A DNA stretch of 64,000 nucleotides from Spirochaetaceae bacterium (GTDB lineage: Bacteria > Spirochaetota > Spirochaetia > SZUA-6 > Bin103): positions 1-64,000 of the forward strand of contig JAPOQV010000210.1 in the NCBI GenBank assembly GCA_026710565.1. Direction: 5' to 3'. How positions within the stretch are numbered: the stretch's first letter is position 1; every line of letters starts with the position of its first letter. The notes under the pieces are model-generated. The model did no database searches. It was not told the origin of the DNA and worked only from the letters and a program-made list of their open reading frames with translations. A program made the position numbers and the translations under genes. This document shows positions 15,917 to 23,339 of the stretch, in pieces.

Positions 15917-18018
15917 GCCGGTGGCTCCGGGGAGCGCCCCAGCAGGCGGAGGAACGTCTGCTCGTCGACGATCTCGACGCCTGCCTCCTCGGCCCTGGTT
16001 ACCTTGCTACCGCCGCCGGTGCCGGCCAGCAGGTGGGTGGTGGCGCCCGACACCGCGCCGGTCACCGTACCGCCGCGCGCGCGGATCTCGTCCGCGGCGC
16101 GGCCCCGCGGCTTGAACGCCTCGAACGAGCCGGTGATGCACCACGTCTGGCCGGCGAAGGCCTGCTCGCCGTCGCCGGCCGTGCCAACCGGATCGGACGG
16201 ATCGACGGCGAACCGCAGCCCGCGGGCACGCAGCGCCGCGATCAATCCGCGCGGCGTGGCCCGCCACGTGGCCATGCGCGAGCCGGTCAGCGGATCCGGC
16301 TTGCCCAAGTGGCGCATGATGCTCTCCACGGTGCGCTCGCCGATGCCGTCGATGCCGGTGAACACCTCCGGGGTGCCGGCGTCCACCGCCGCGTACAGGC
16401 TGTCGATGTCGCGGAACCCCGCCCGCAGGAGCAGATCGCTCACCTTCGGCCCGAGTTCCGGCAGGCCCAGCGCCGGCAGCACGACGGCGAACGGCTTGGC
16501 CTTGCTGGCCTCGATGCCGGCCGCGAGCGCGGCGACCGACTTCTCGCCGAACCCCTCCTCCTCCAGCAACCGCTCCGGGTCGAAGGTATACAGGTCGGCG
16601 ATGTCGCGCACCCACCCCTTGTCGACCAGCAGGTCGATGGTGGCCGGTCCGAGCCCGGCGATGTCCATCTGGTCGCGGGCAACGAAGAAGCGCAGGCGAC
16701 CGCGCACCTGGTCCGGGCAGCCGGCGTCGGGGCAGAACGAGTGCGCTCCCTGCACGGTCAGAGTGCTCCCGCACGACGGGCACTCCGCCGGCATGCGCCA
16801 GACCGGCTCGCCCGCCGGGTCCTTCTCCAGCACCCGCTCGACCGCCGGGATGACGTCGCCCCGCTTCGACACGGCCACGGTGTCGCCGACGGCCAGCTCC
16901 AGGCTGTCGACGTAGTCCTGGTTGTGCAGCGTCACGTTGGCGATCGTGGAGCCTGCGATCGGCACCGGATCGATGCGCGCGACCGGCGTCACCCGGCCGG
17001 TGCGTCCGACCTGGATCCCGATCGATCGCACCACGCTCACCCCCTCGGGCGCATCGAACTTCACCGCGATCGCCCAGCGCGGATGGTGATCGGTGGCGCC
17101 CATCGCCGCGCGCGCCGCCAGCCGGTCGACCTTCAGCACCAGGCCGTCGATGTCGTACGGCAGATCGGGCCGGGCCGCGGCCCGCTCCTCCACGTACTGC
17201 GCCGTCGAAGCCGGGTCGATCACCTCGAACTCCTCCTGATCCCCGGCAGTCGAGCCGTCCGCGTCGTCCCGGATCACCACGGTGGCGGGGTTGATGCGGA
17301 AACCGAGCCGGCGGAGGTGCGACAGCAGCTCGGTATGCGTCGGCGGCGGGTCGGCCATGAACCCCTCGTACACGAAGATCTCCAGCGGCACGGGGGCCAC
17401 GTCGCTGCTCTTCACGCGCCGCAGGCTGCCGGCCGCGAAGTTGCGGGCGTTGGCGTACGGGGTCTCGACGCCGTCGTTGAGCGCCTCGAAGGCGGCGCGC
17501 CGGATGAAGATCTCACCCCGCACCACCAGCGTCTCCGGTGCGTCGAGCCGGAGCGGTACCGTGCGGATGGTGCGCACGTTCGCGGTCACGTCGTTGCCTG
17601 AGCGGCCGTTGCCGCGGGTGACCGCACGCTCCAGCACGCCGCCGCGATAGTGGAGCAGGATGGAGGTGCCGTCGATCTTCTCCTCGACCACGAAGGCGGC
17701 GCCGGGGTCGGCGCCCCTGGCCTTGTCCATCCAGCGCTCGACGCCCGCCATGTCGTACGCCTTGTCCAGGCTCAGCACCGGCACCGTGTGCTCGACCTCG
17801 GGAATCTCCTGGGTCAGGTCGGAGCCGATCCGGCGGGTAGGCGAGTCCTCCCTGACCAGCTCCGGGTGCCGCCGTTCCAGCTCCACCAGGGCATCGAACA
17901 GGCCGTCGAACTCGGCGTCGGTGATCTCGGGCCGGGCGAGCACGAAGTAGGCGTGCTCATGCTGGCGGATCTCCACTGAGAGCCGCTCGATCTCCGCGGC
18001 AGCGTGGCGCTCGGTCAC
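15913..18018 (-). CDS. ligA: NAD-dependent DNA ligase LigA
   Basis: 701 residues, full length. Domain order: Ia domain (QHEHAYFVLARPEITDAEFD), adenylation domain with nucleophile Lys114 in VVEEKIDGTS, OB fold, four-Cys zinc finger (CPSCGSTL and CPDAGCPDQ), helix-hairpin-helix repeats (LGLPELGPKVSDLL, IDGIGERTVESIMRH) and a C-terminal BRCT domain (GQTWCITGSFEAFKPRGRA). It seals nicks in Okazaki fragments and repair. The GTG start at 18018 has no Shine-Dalgarno; a good promoter ends only eight bases before it (see 18027-18055), so the mRNA may be leaderless. Confidence 0.97.
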   Translation of the reverse strand: MTERHAAAEIERLSVEIRQHEHAYFVLARPEITDAEFDGLFDALVELERRHPELVREDSPTRRIGSDLTQEIPEVEHTVPVLSLDKAYDMAGVERWMDKARGADPGAAFVVEEKIDGTSILLHYRGGVLERAVTRGNGRSGNDVTANVRTIRTVPLRLDAPETLVVRGEIFIRRAAFEALNDGVETPYANARNFAAGSLRRVKSSDVAPVPLEIFVYEGFMADPPPTHTELLSHLRRLGFRINPATVVIRDDADGSTAGDQEEFEVIDPASTAQYVEERAAARPDLPYDIDGLVLKVDRLAARAAMGATDHHPRWAIAVKFDAPEGVSVVRSIGIQVGRTGRVTPVARIDPVPIAGSTIANVTLHNQDYVDSLELAVGDTVAVSKRGDVIPAVERVLEKDPAGEPVWRMPAECPSCGSTLTVQGAHSFCPDAGCPDQVRGRLRFFVARDQMDIAGLGPATIDLLVDKGWVRDIADLYTFDPERLLEEEGFGEKSVAALAAGIEASKAKPFAVVLPALGLPELGPKVSDLLLRAGFRDIDSLYAAVDAGTPEVFTGIDGIGERTVESIMRHLGKPDPLTGSRMATWRATPRGLIAALRARGLRFAVDPSDPVGTAGDGEQAFAGQTWCITGSFEAFKPRGRAADEIRARGGTVTGAVSGATTHLLAGTGGGSKVTRAEEAGVEIVDEQTFLRLLGRSPEPPA

Positions 18019-18026
18019 GCGACAGT

Positions 18027-18055
18027 TATATACGGGGCGGCCTGGTATGCGGCAA
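18027..18055 (-). promoter_or_regulatory. candidate sigma-70 promoter of ligA
   Basis: On the minus strand: TTGCCG (18055-18050), a 17-base spacer, TATATA (18032-18027). Four of six bases match the consensus in each box. Transcription would begin at about 18018-18021, at or just before the GTG start of ligA. Confidence 0.55.
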
Positions 18056-18077
18056 CCTTCGTTCGGGGTGGCGCGCG

Positions 18078-19226
18078 ATGGTGAGTGAGCACATCGAGCG
18101 GCTGATCGCGGAGCTGCGGCCGAAGTGCGCGGCGCTCGGGGAGTCGCCGTGGCTGGAGGAGGCGGGGCGCGCCGTCCCGCGCCACCTGTTCATCGAGCGG
18201 TTCGCCGACGGCGTGAACTCGAACGATCCATGGGCGCCGGTCGAGTGGGTGACCGTGGATCGTATGAACCCGTCGGCGGAAGCCCTGGAGGCGATCTACT
18301 CGGACCGGGGACTCATGATGAGGTCGCCGCCGGAGCACAGCGCCGCGTCACAGCCGGCCCTGGTGGTGATGATGCTCCACGAGCTGGGACTGGAGCCGGG
18401 AATGAAGGTCCTGGAGATCGGTACGGGGTCGGGCTGGAACGCCGGGCTGATCGCGCACGGCGTCGGCCGTGACGACGTCGTCCATTCCGTTGACATCCAG
18501 CACGATCTGGTCGAGCAGGCGCGCCGGCATCTGACGGCGGCAGGCCATCCGGGCGTCAATCTCCGTGCCGGCGACGGCGGCGAGGGGTGGCCGGAGGCGG
18601 CGCCCTTCGATCGTATGATCGCCACCGTCGGTTGCCCGGACATCCCGCCGGCGTGGCTGGGCCAGCTCGCGGACGATGGAGTCCTCCTCGTCCCGCTTCT
18701 CATGCGCGGTTTCCATGCCCCGCTGTTACGTCTTCGGAAACGCGGCGCGACCTTCACGGGCGGGTTCCGTGGTCCCTCGGGATTCATGACGTTGCAGGGA
18801 GCCCACCACACGGACGCCCACGATCAGCTCATAATCGACGACATACCGGCGGGAGTGCCCGTTGCGTCCGCTTCGCTTCCTGAGGCGATAACGTATGGCT
18901 TCCTGGTGTTCCTCTTCTCGACGAGGGAAGCGTTCCGGTATGCCGTGCGACGCACGGAACAGACCCCCTTTATCCTTCAGCATGTGGACTCCGGCTCGTG
19001 GATTACCTTCGTGCCGGACGACTCGAAGGTCGAAGTGATAGGCCGAACGCGCGCCCGCGATGACCTCAGAGAAGCTCAGGAGGCGTGGATCGCATACGGC
19101 AGACCGTCCCTGAAGTCGTTCGATGTCGACGTGGTCTCCGCGGACCAGCCGCCGGCAGGCGGTTGGCTGGATGTGCGCAGGAGCCTCGTGCTGCGGTATC
19201 GAGTACGGCCGAGTCCCCAAGGGTGA
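18078..19226 (+). CDS. protein-L-isoaspartate O-methyltransferase-like protein
   Basis: 382 residues. Residues about 1-215 match the PCMT family: VPRHLFIERFAD, a SAQP-type segment (HSAASQPALVVMML), SAM-binding motif I KVLEIGTGSGWNAGLIAHG, and DRMIATVGCPDIPPAWLGQL. PCMT methylates isoaspartyl residues in damaged proteins. The remaining 165 residues are a C-terminal extension with no motif I recognise, so the substrate could differ (related extended methyltransferases modify peptides). Divergent from ligA with a 59-base gap; the Shine-Dalgarno is weak. The degraded HIT copy begins right at its stop codon. Confidence 0.8.
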   Translation: MVSEHIERLIAELRPKCAALGESPWLEEAGRAVPRHLFIERFADGVNSNDPWAPVEWVTVDRMNPSAEALEAIYSDRGLMMRSPPEHSAASQPALVVMMLHELGLEPGMKVLEIGTGSGWNAGLIAHGVGRDDVVHSVDIQHDLVEQARRHLTAAGHPGVNLRAGDGGEGWPEAAPFDRMIATVGCPDIPPAWLGQLADDGVLLVPLLMRGFHAPLLRLRKRGATFTGGFRGPSGFMTLQGAHHTDAHDQLIIDDIPAGVPVASASLPEAITYGFLVFLFSTREAFRYAVRRTEQTPFILQHVDSGSWITFVPDDSKVEVIGRTRARDDLREAQEAWIAYGRPSLKSFDVDVVSADQPPAGGWLDVRRSLVLRYRVRPSPQG

Positions 19227-19378
19227 TCCCCCTTCGCACGAGCCGGTCGGGTACCGCTGCCCGTTCTGCGCCATAGCGGCCGGCGCGGAGTCGGAGTTCA
19301 CCGCGTGGCGCGACGAGCACGTGCTGGTGCAGATCTCGCTGCACTGGAACCCGGTCACCCCGGCAAGGCGCTGGTGAT
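19226..19378 (+). pseudogene. truncated, frameshifted copy of the HIT-family gene
   Basis: About 150 bases match the first third of the intact HIT gene at 21812-21967, with about eight mismatches. Relative to that gene the copy has lost one base near 19230 (CCCCCTTCG against CCCTCCTTCG) and another near 19357 (GTCACCCCGG against GTCAATCCCGG), lacks the ATG, and stops matching after CTGGTGAT, before the HxHxH active site. The readable part encodes EPVGYRCPFCAIAAGAESE. It therefore cannot make a working HIT protein. It lies directly behind the PCMT-like gene and just upstream of the broken ABC ATPase. Confidence 0.85.
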
Positions 19379-19427
19379 TCGCGGCAAGGACGAGGTCGGC
19401 GTCGTTGGCCGATCAGGAGATTGTCGC

Positions 19428-20055
19428 ATGGCTTCGTCGTCCGCTGCCGAGATTCACATCCGTGCCTCCGGACTCACCAAGCGCTTTCGGGTGGCCGAGC
19501 GCAGACCGGGCATGCTCGGTGCGCTCGCCGGCGTGGTGCGCCGCCGCCATCGCCTGGTCACCGCCGTCGAGGACGTCTCCTTCACGGTGCGGCGCGGTGT
19601 TCGGGCGACGTACGGAATTGCTCTGGGACCTGCCGGTGGTGGAGTCCTTCGACCTGATACGCGACATCTACCGGGTACCGCAGGACCGCTACGCACAGAC
19701 GCGGGCGGAGCTGGTAAAACTGTTCAGCCTGCAGGACCTGCTCGACACGCCCGCGCGGCAGCTCAGCCTGGGACAGCGCATGCGCTGCGAGCTGGCCGCG
19801 GCGCTGCTGCACCGCCCGACGCTGCTGTTCCTGGACGAGCCGACCATCGGCCTGGACGCCGTGGCCAAGCTGGCGGTGCGGGACTTCATCGGCCGGCTGC
19901 GCGACCACCGCGTGCGCTTGCGGTTCGATCCGCGCCGCGTGTCGGCGGCGGAGCTGATCCGCCGCGTCACCGACCGCTCCGCGATCCGCGACCTGTTCGT
20001 GGAGGATCCGCCGATCGAGCGGATCATCGCGGAGCTGTATCGCCGCCATAGCTGA
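19428..20055 (+). pseudogene. broken ABC-2 type exporter ATPase (P-loop and H-loop regions missing)
   Basis: The first 57 codons from ATG 19428 (AGGAG eight bases ahead) read as a normal N-terminus, ending TAVEDVSFTVRRG. At about 19597 the match jumps, with a frame change, to VFGRRTELLWDLPVVESFD, which in intact homologues lies about 50 residues further on; the whole Walker A segment is gone. The signature LSLGQRMRCELAAALLH and Walker B TLLFLDEPTIGLD remain. A second, in-frame loss near 19902-19912 (GRLRDHR then VRLRFDP) removes the D-loop/H-loop region. The last 45 residues look normal. With no P-loop it cannot hydrolyse ATP. The two permease genes that follow are intact. Confidence 0.85.
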
Positions 20056-20060
20056 AGGCG

Positions 20061-20894
20061 ATGTCGGCCATGAAGAACCTGCGAGGCTACCTCGCGCTCG
20101 GATCCGTCCGCCTGCGCGCCATGCTGCAGTATCGCGCAGTCGCTCTCGCCGCCCTGGCCACACAGGTGTTCTGGGGGCTGCTGCGGCTGATGATCCTGGA
20201 CGGCTTCTACGGCAGCGCGCCGGCGGCGAGCGATTTCTCGAGTGCGCACTACGTTTCCTACATCTGGCTGGGGCAGGCGCTGTTCGGACTGTTTCCCCTG
20301 AGCGTCGACCCGGTTGCTGCCGAGCGTATCCGGAGCGGCACGGTCGCCTACGAGTTGCTGCGCCCACTCGACCTGTACGCCAACTGGACGATCAGCGCGA
20401 TCGGCTGGCGGATCGGCAGGACCGTGTTTCGCGCCGTCCCGCTCGTGCTGTTCGCGGTGTTCCTGCCGCCCCTGTTCGGGCGTCCGGAGTGGGCGCTGGG
20501 ACCACCCGCGGGCATGGCCGCCACGATAGGCTTCGCTGCGGCCATCTCGCTGGCGGTGCTGACCGGTGCCGCGATCACGCTGCTCGGGCAGGCGATCATG
20601 CTGTGGACGCTCAGCTCGGCGGGTTGGAACGCGCTCGTGCCGGGGGTCGCCTGGATCTGTTCGGGGATGGTGGTGCCGCTGCCGTATCTGCCGGAGTGGA
20701 CGCAGGCCGTGCTTGAGATCATGCCGTTCGCGGGGCTCATCGACACGCCGTTCCGCATCTACTCCGGGCACCTGGCCGGCGCAGCGGCGGTGCAGGCCCT
20801 GGCGGTGCAGGCAGCGTGGGTCGTCGCGCTGGTAGCCGTCGGCCACCGGCTGCTCGCGCGCGGCCTGCGCAAGGTGGTGATCCAGGGTGGATGA
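20061..20894 (+). CDS. ABC-2 type permease (ABC2_membrane_6 / COG4587-like)
   Basis: 277 residues with about six hydrophobic segments; family features are LGSVRLRAMLQYRAVALAAL at the start, a central ERIRSGTVAYELLRPLDLYA segment and a C-terminal IMPFAGLIDTPFRIYSGHL. This is one of two paired membrane subunits of an ABC-2 exporter, normally served by the ATPase encoded just upstream, which is a pseudogene here. The 3' end runs into a 15-base tandem repeat that also holds the start of the second permease. Transported substrate unknown. Confidence 0.85.
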   Translation: MSAMKNLRGYLALGSVRLRAMLQYRAVALAALATQVFWGLLRLMILDGFYGSAPAASDFSSAHYVSYIWLGQALFGLFPLSVDPVAAERIRSGTVAYELLRPLDLYANWTISAIGWRIGRTVFRAVPLVLFAVFLPPLFGRPEWALGPPAGMAATIGFAAAISLAVLTGAAITLLGQAIMLWTLSSAGWNALVPGVAWICSGMVVPLPYLPEWTQAVLEIMPFAGLIDTPFRIYSGHLAGAAAVQALAVQAAWVVALVAVGHRLLARGLRKVVIQGG

Positions 20895-20946
20895 TCCAGG
20901 AGTGGATGATCCAGGAATGGATGATCCAGGAGTGGATGATCCAGGA
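20887..20946 (+). repeat. four tandem copies of a 15-bp unit at a gene start
   Basis: Units at 20887, 20902, 20917 and 20932 read RTGGATGATCCAGGA, starting with GTG, GTG, ATG and GTG; a diverged half-unit (GTGATCCAGG) lies just upstream and a diverged unit follows at 20947. Each encodes [M/V]DDPG. Two unit junctions form AGGAGTGG, so ribosome-site-like and start codons recur every 15 bases. Copy number changes would alter the N-terminus by five residues without changing frame. Confidence 0.9.
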
Positions 20947-21804
20947 ATGGATGGACTCGGGAGATCCGCGGCGGCGAGCAACGCCGTCAACGCGCTGCCC
21001 GGCCCCGGGCCGCTGCGCATGGCGTTGCGTTACGCGGGAGCCAGTCTGCGCTCCCGGATGCAGTACCGATCGTCGTTCCTGATGGAGTCGCTCGGTCACC
21101 TCATTGCAGCCGTCACCGAGTTCCTCGGCATCGTCGCGCTGTTCAGCCGCTTCGGCAGCATCAGAGACTGGACCGTCTCGGAGGTGGCATTGTTCTACGG
21201 CGTCGTGCACGTCGTGTTCGCGGTGGCCGAGGGGGTCGGCCGCGGCTTCGACTCGCTGGAGTCGCATGTCAAGAACGGCACGTTCGACCGTGTTCTGCTG
21301 CGCCCGCGCTCGACCCTGCTGCAGGTGCTCGGCGCTGCACTTGCACCGGAGACGATCGGCCGGCTGCTGCTGGCCGGGGTGGTGCTGGCGTGGGCGCTCG
21401 CCGCTCTCGACGGCGGACCTGCGGCAAAAGACGTCGCGCTCTTGCTCTGGGCATTCGCCGGCGGGGTCGCCGCCTTCTTCGCGCTGCTCATGCTATCGGC
21501 GGCCCTGTCGTTCTGGACCACGGAGACGCTGCTGATCCTTGCCATCGTCACCAAGGGCGGCCTGGAGACGACCCAGTACCCGATCGCCGTATTCCACCGC
21601 GCACTCCGGTATCTGTTCCTGTTCCTGGTGCCGATCGGCACCGTCACCTACTTCCCGGTCGTGCAGGTCCTGGGCAGGCCCGATCCGCTCGGGGCATCGG
21701 CCGCCGTCGCGTGGCTCGCGCCACTCGCGGGGTTCATATTCCTTATCCTTGTCTCCGGCATATGGCAGCTCGGCGTGCGCCACTACACCTCGACCGGATC
21801 GTAG
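20887..21804 (+). CDS. ABC-2 type permease, second subunit (COG3694-like)
   Basis: 305 residues if read from GTG 20887; residues 1-20 are four DDPG[M/V] repeats, and a start at 20947 (MDGLGRS) or 21019 (MALRYAGASL) would fit the family length better. From there: YRSSFLMESLGHLIAAVTEF, then about six hydrophobic segments and the conserved VKNGTFDRVLLRPRSTLLQ and GGLETTQYPIAVFHRALRYL stretches that pair with COG4587 permeases. Overlaps the first permease by eight bases. Partner of the preceding permease; their ATPase is broken in this copy. Confidence 0.85.
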   Translation: MDDPGVDDPGMDDPGVDDPGMDGLGRSAAASNAVNALPGPGPLRMALRYAGASLRSRMQYRSSFLMESLGHLIAAVTEFLGIVALFSRFGSIRDWTVSEVALFYGVVHVVFAVAEGVGRGFDSLESHVKNGTFDRVLLRPRSTLLQVLGAALAPETIGRLLLAGVVLAWALAALDGGPAAKDVALLLWAFAGGVAAFFALLMLSAALSFWTTETLLILAIVTKGGLETTQYPIAVFHRALRYLFLFLVPIGTVTYFPVVQVLGRPDPLGASAAVAWLAPLAGFIFLILVSGIWQLGVRHYTSTGS

Positions 21805-21806
21805 CG

Positions 21807-22256
21807 ATGCCCATCCCTCCTTCGCACGAGCCGGCCGGGTACCGCTGCCCGTTCTGCGCCATAGCGGCCGGCGCGGAATCGGAGTTCACGGCGTGGCGCG
21901 GCGAGCACGTACTGGTGCAGAGCTCCCTGCACTGGAACCCGGTCAATCCCGGCAAGGCGCTGGTGATCCCCCTGGCGCACCATGAGAACGTCTACACGCT
22001 GCCCGACGAGCTGGCCGGCCGCATCGCGGCCGTGGTGCGCCGCGTGGCGCTCGCCATGCGCACCGGGTATCCCGCCGAAGGGGTGACGGTGCTGCAGAAC
22101 AACGAGCCGGCCGGCGACCAGGACGTCTGGCACCTGCACACACACGTGATCCCGCGATACACGGGCGACCGGAAGGATCAGGGGTTGCGCGTGCGCGCCG
22201 ACGATCGCGACCGCGCGCGCTACGCATCCCGCCTGCGCGAGCTGCTGAACCGGTGA
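21807..22256 (+). CDS. HIT family (histidine triad) nucleotide-binding protein
   Basis: 149 residues. N-terminal zinc-type CPFC (YRCPFCAIAAGAESEF), NPGKALVIPLAHHENVYTLP, and the histidine triad DVWHLHTHVIPRYTGD near residue 108. HIT proteins hydrolyse or transfer nucleoside monophosphates from substrates such as AMP-lysine, Ap4A or sugar nucleotides. ATG 21807 sits two bases after the second permease stop. The first 150 bases are also present as a decayed copy at 19226-19378, so the ABC-2 genes are bracketed by a direct repeat. Converges on the antidote gene. Confidence 0.93.
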   Translation: MPIPPSHEPAGYRCPFCAIAAGAESEFTAWRGEHVLVQSSLHWNPVNPGKALVIPLAHHENVYTLPDELAGRIAAVVRRVALAMRTGYPAEGVTVLQNNEPAGDQDVWHLHTHVIPRYTGDRKDQGLRVRADDRDRARYASRLRELLNR

Positions 22257-22275
22257 GCGGTCGCCTCCTCGTCCT

Positions 22276-22554
22276 CTACGCTGAGAATCGCATGCGTACG
22301 CCGCACGCGGCCGACACGTTCGCCAACGTGTCGAGGCGTGGGATCCGTTGCCCTGCCAGCACTCGGGAAAGCGCGCCCTGATCCGTGTCGGCTCTCCGTG
22401 CGATCTCCGACACGCCGCCAAGCGCGTCGGCAACGTTGCGCAACGCCTTCATGAGCAGGCGCGGGTCGTCGCTCATCTCCTCGATCGCTGCGTTGAGGTA
22501 GGCGACGATGTCCTCCGGCGTCTTGAGGTAGTCAGCGGCGCGGTGGTTCTTCAC
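22276..22554 (-). CDS. HigA/COG3636-type antidote protein without a visible toxin partner
   Basis: 92 residues from GTG 22554 (GTG 22560 adds two). The N-terminal AADYLKTPEDIVAYLNAAIEE and the Xre-like helix-turn-helix (VADALGGVSEIARRADTDQGALSRVL) are typical of the addiction-module antidote family, whose RelE/HigB-like toxin is usually encoded directly upstream. Here the upstream gene on the same strand is mtfA (23 bases away) and no small toxin frame is seen on either side. It may be an orphan antitoxin or a solitary DNA-binding regulator. Confidence 0.75.
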   Translation of the reverse strand: MKNHRAADYLKTPEDIVAYLNAAIEEMSDDPRLLMKALRNVADALGGVSEIARRADTDQGALSRVLAGQRIPRLDTLANVSAACGVRMRFSA

Positions 22555-22577
22555 GGGCACAGGTGGCGCGTGCGCGG

Positions 22578-23300
22578 TCAGCCGCCAGCGGCGCAGGGGT
22601 CCTGGCGGTAGAAGGCGGCGAGCTGCGCGTAGACCGCGGGGTGCTCGTCGGCCAGCGCCTCCGGCACCTCGAAGAAATACTCGCTGGCCACCGCGAAGAA
22701 CTCCTCCGGCGCCTCGGCGGCGTAGGGGTCGAGCGCGAAGTCGTCGGGCGCATCGCACAGCGCCGTGAACGCGTCGGTGAACGCGCGGGCCCACGCGTTC
22801 GGGTCCATGCCGGCGTGCAGCGGCGGCCGGCCGTTCAGGACGCCGTCGAGCGCGTCGAGCTTGTGGGCGGCCTCGTGGATGACGACGTTGAACCCCTCGC
22901 CCGTGCCGGACGCGGCGATGTCGACGAGCGACAGGACGATCGGTCCCCCCTCGTCCCAGAACTCGCCGGCTGCATCCTCCGTCCACTCGTGGACGACCCC
23001 GGCCTCGTCCACCTCCTCGAAGTCGGCGGTGAAGCGGTCGGGCACGATCACCACGGTCGACCAGTCGGCGTACCAGTCCAGGTCGAGCGCCAGGACCGGC
23101 AGGCACGCCTGCGCCGCGACCCGAGCCGGCAACTCCGGATCGAACTCGGCGCCGCGGGCCGCTTCGAACCGCTTGCCGCCCAGGAATCGTCCCGTGAGCT
23201 CGCGCAACCGGTCCCGTTCGGTGGGCGCGAGGCGCTGCAGGATCGCCAGGTCGCGCGTGGCGGCGCGCCACGCGTGGCCGTCTACGGCCTTCCCCGGCAT
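22578..23300 (-). CDS. mtfA: MtfA-type zinc peptidase (M90 family)
   Basis: 240 residues. The zinc-binding motif is in FNVVIHEAAHKLDALDGV (HEAAH), with the conserved WDEGGPIVLSLVDIAASG before it and AEAPEEFFAVASEYFFEVPE after it, a pattern specific to MtfA/DgsA-binding proteins. In E. coli MtfA binds and inactivates the glucose-phosphotransferase repressor Mlc; no Mlc relative is visible here, so only the peptidase fold is supported. ATG 23300 is divergent from dnaE with about 40 bases between starts. The antidote-like gene follows closely. Confidence 0.9.
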   Translation of the reverse strand: MPGKAVDGHAWRAATRDLAILQRLAPTERDRLRELTGRFLGGKRFEAARGAEFDPELPARVAAQACLPVLALDLDWYADWSTVVIVPDRFTADFEEVDEAGVVHEWTEDAAGEFWDEGGPIVLSLVDIAASGTGEGFNVVIHEAAHKLDALDGVLNGRPPLHAGMDPNAWARAFTDAFTALCDAPDDFALDPYAAEAPEEFFAVASEYFFEVPEALADEHPAVYAQLAAFYRQDPCAAGG

Positions 23301-23339
23301 TACGTGGAAAACTCCCGCCGAACGGGATACCGTTGGCCC

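Noticed and set aside
20816..21082. Alternative plus-strand frame through the 15-bp repeat encoding repeated WMIQE units
   Set aside because: It overlaps both permease genes in another frame and has no continuation beyond the repeat that looks coding.
19226..21967. The repeat-bracketed ABC-2 block as a transposon or integron
   Set aside because: No transposase, integrase, terminal inverted repeats or attachment site is present; the repeat is part of a HIT gene.
22256..22578. A RelE/HigB toxin paired with the antidote-like gene
   Set aside because: I searched the flanking frames by eye; the space on both sides is filled by HIT and mtfA, and no 80-120 residue toxin-like frame fits.
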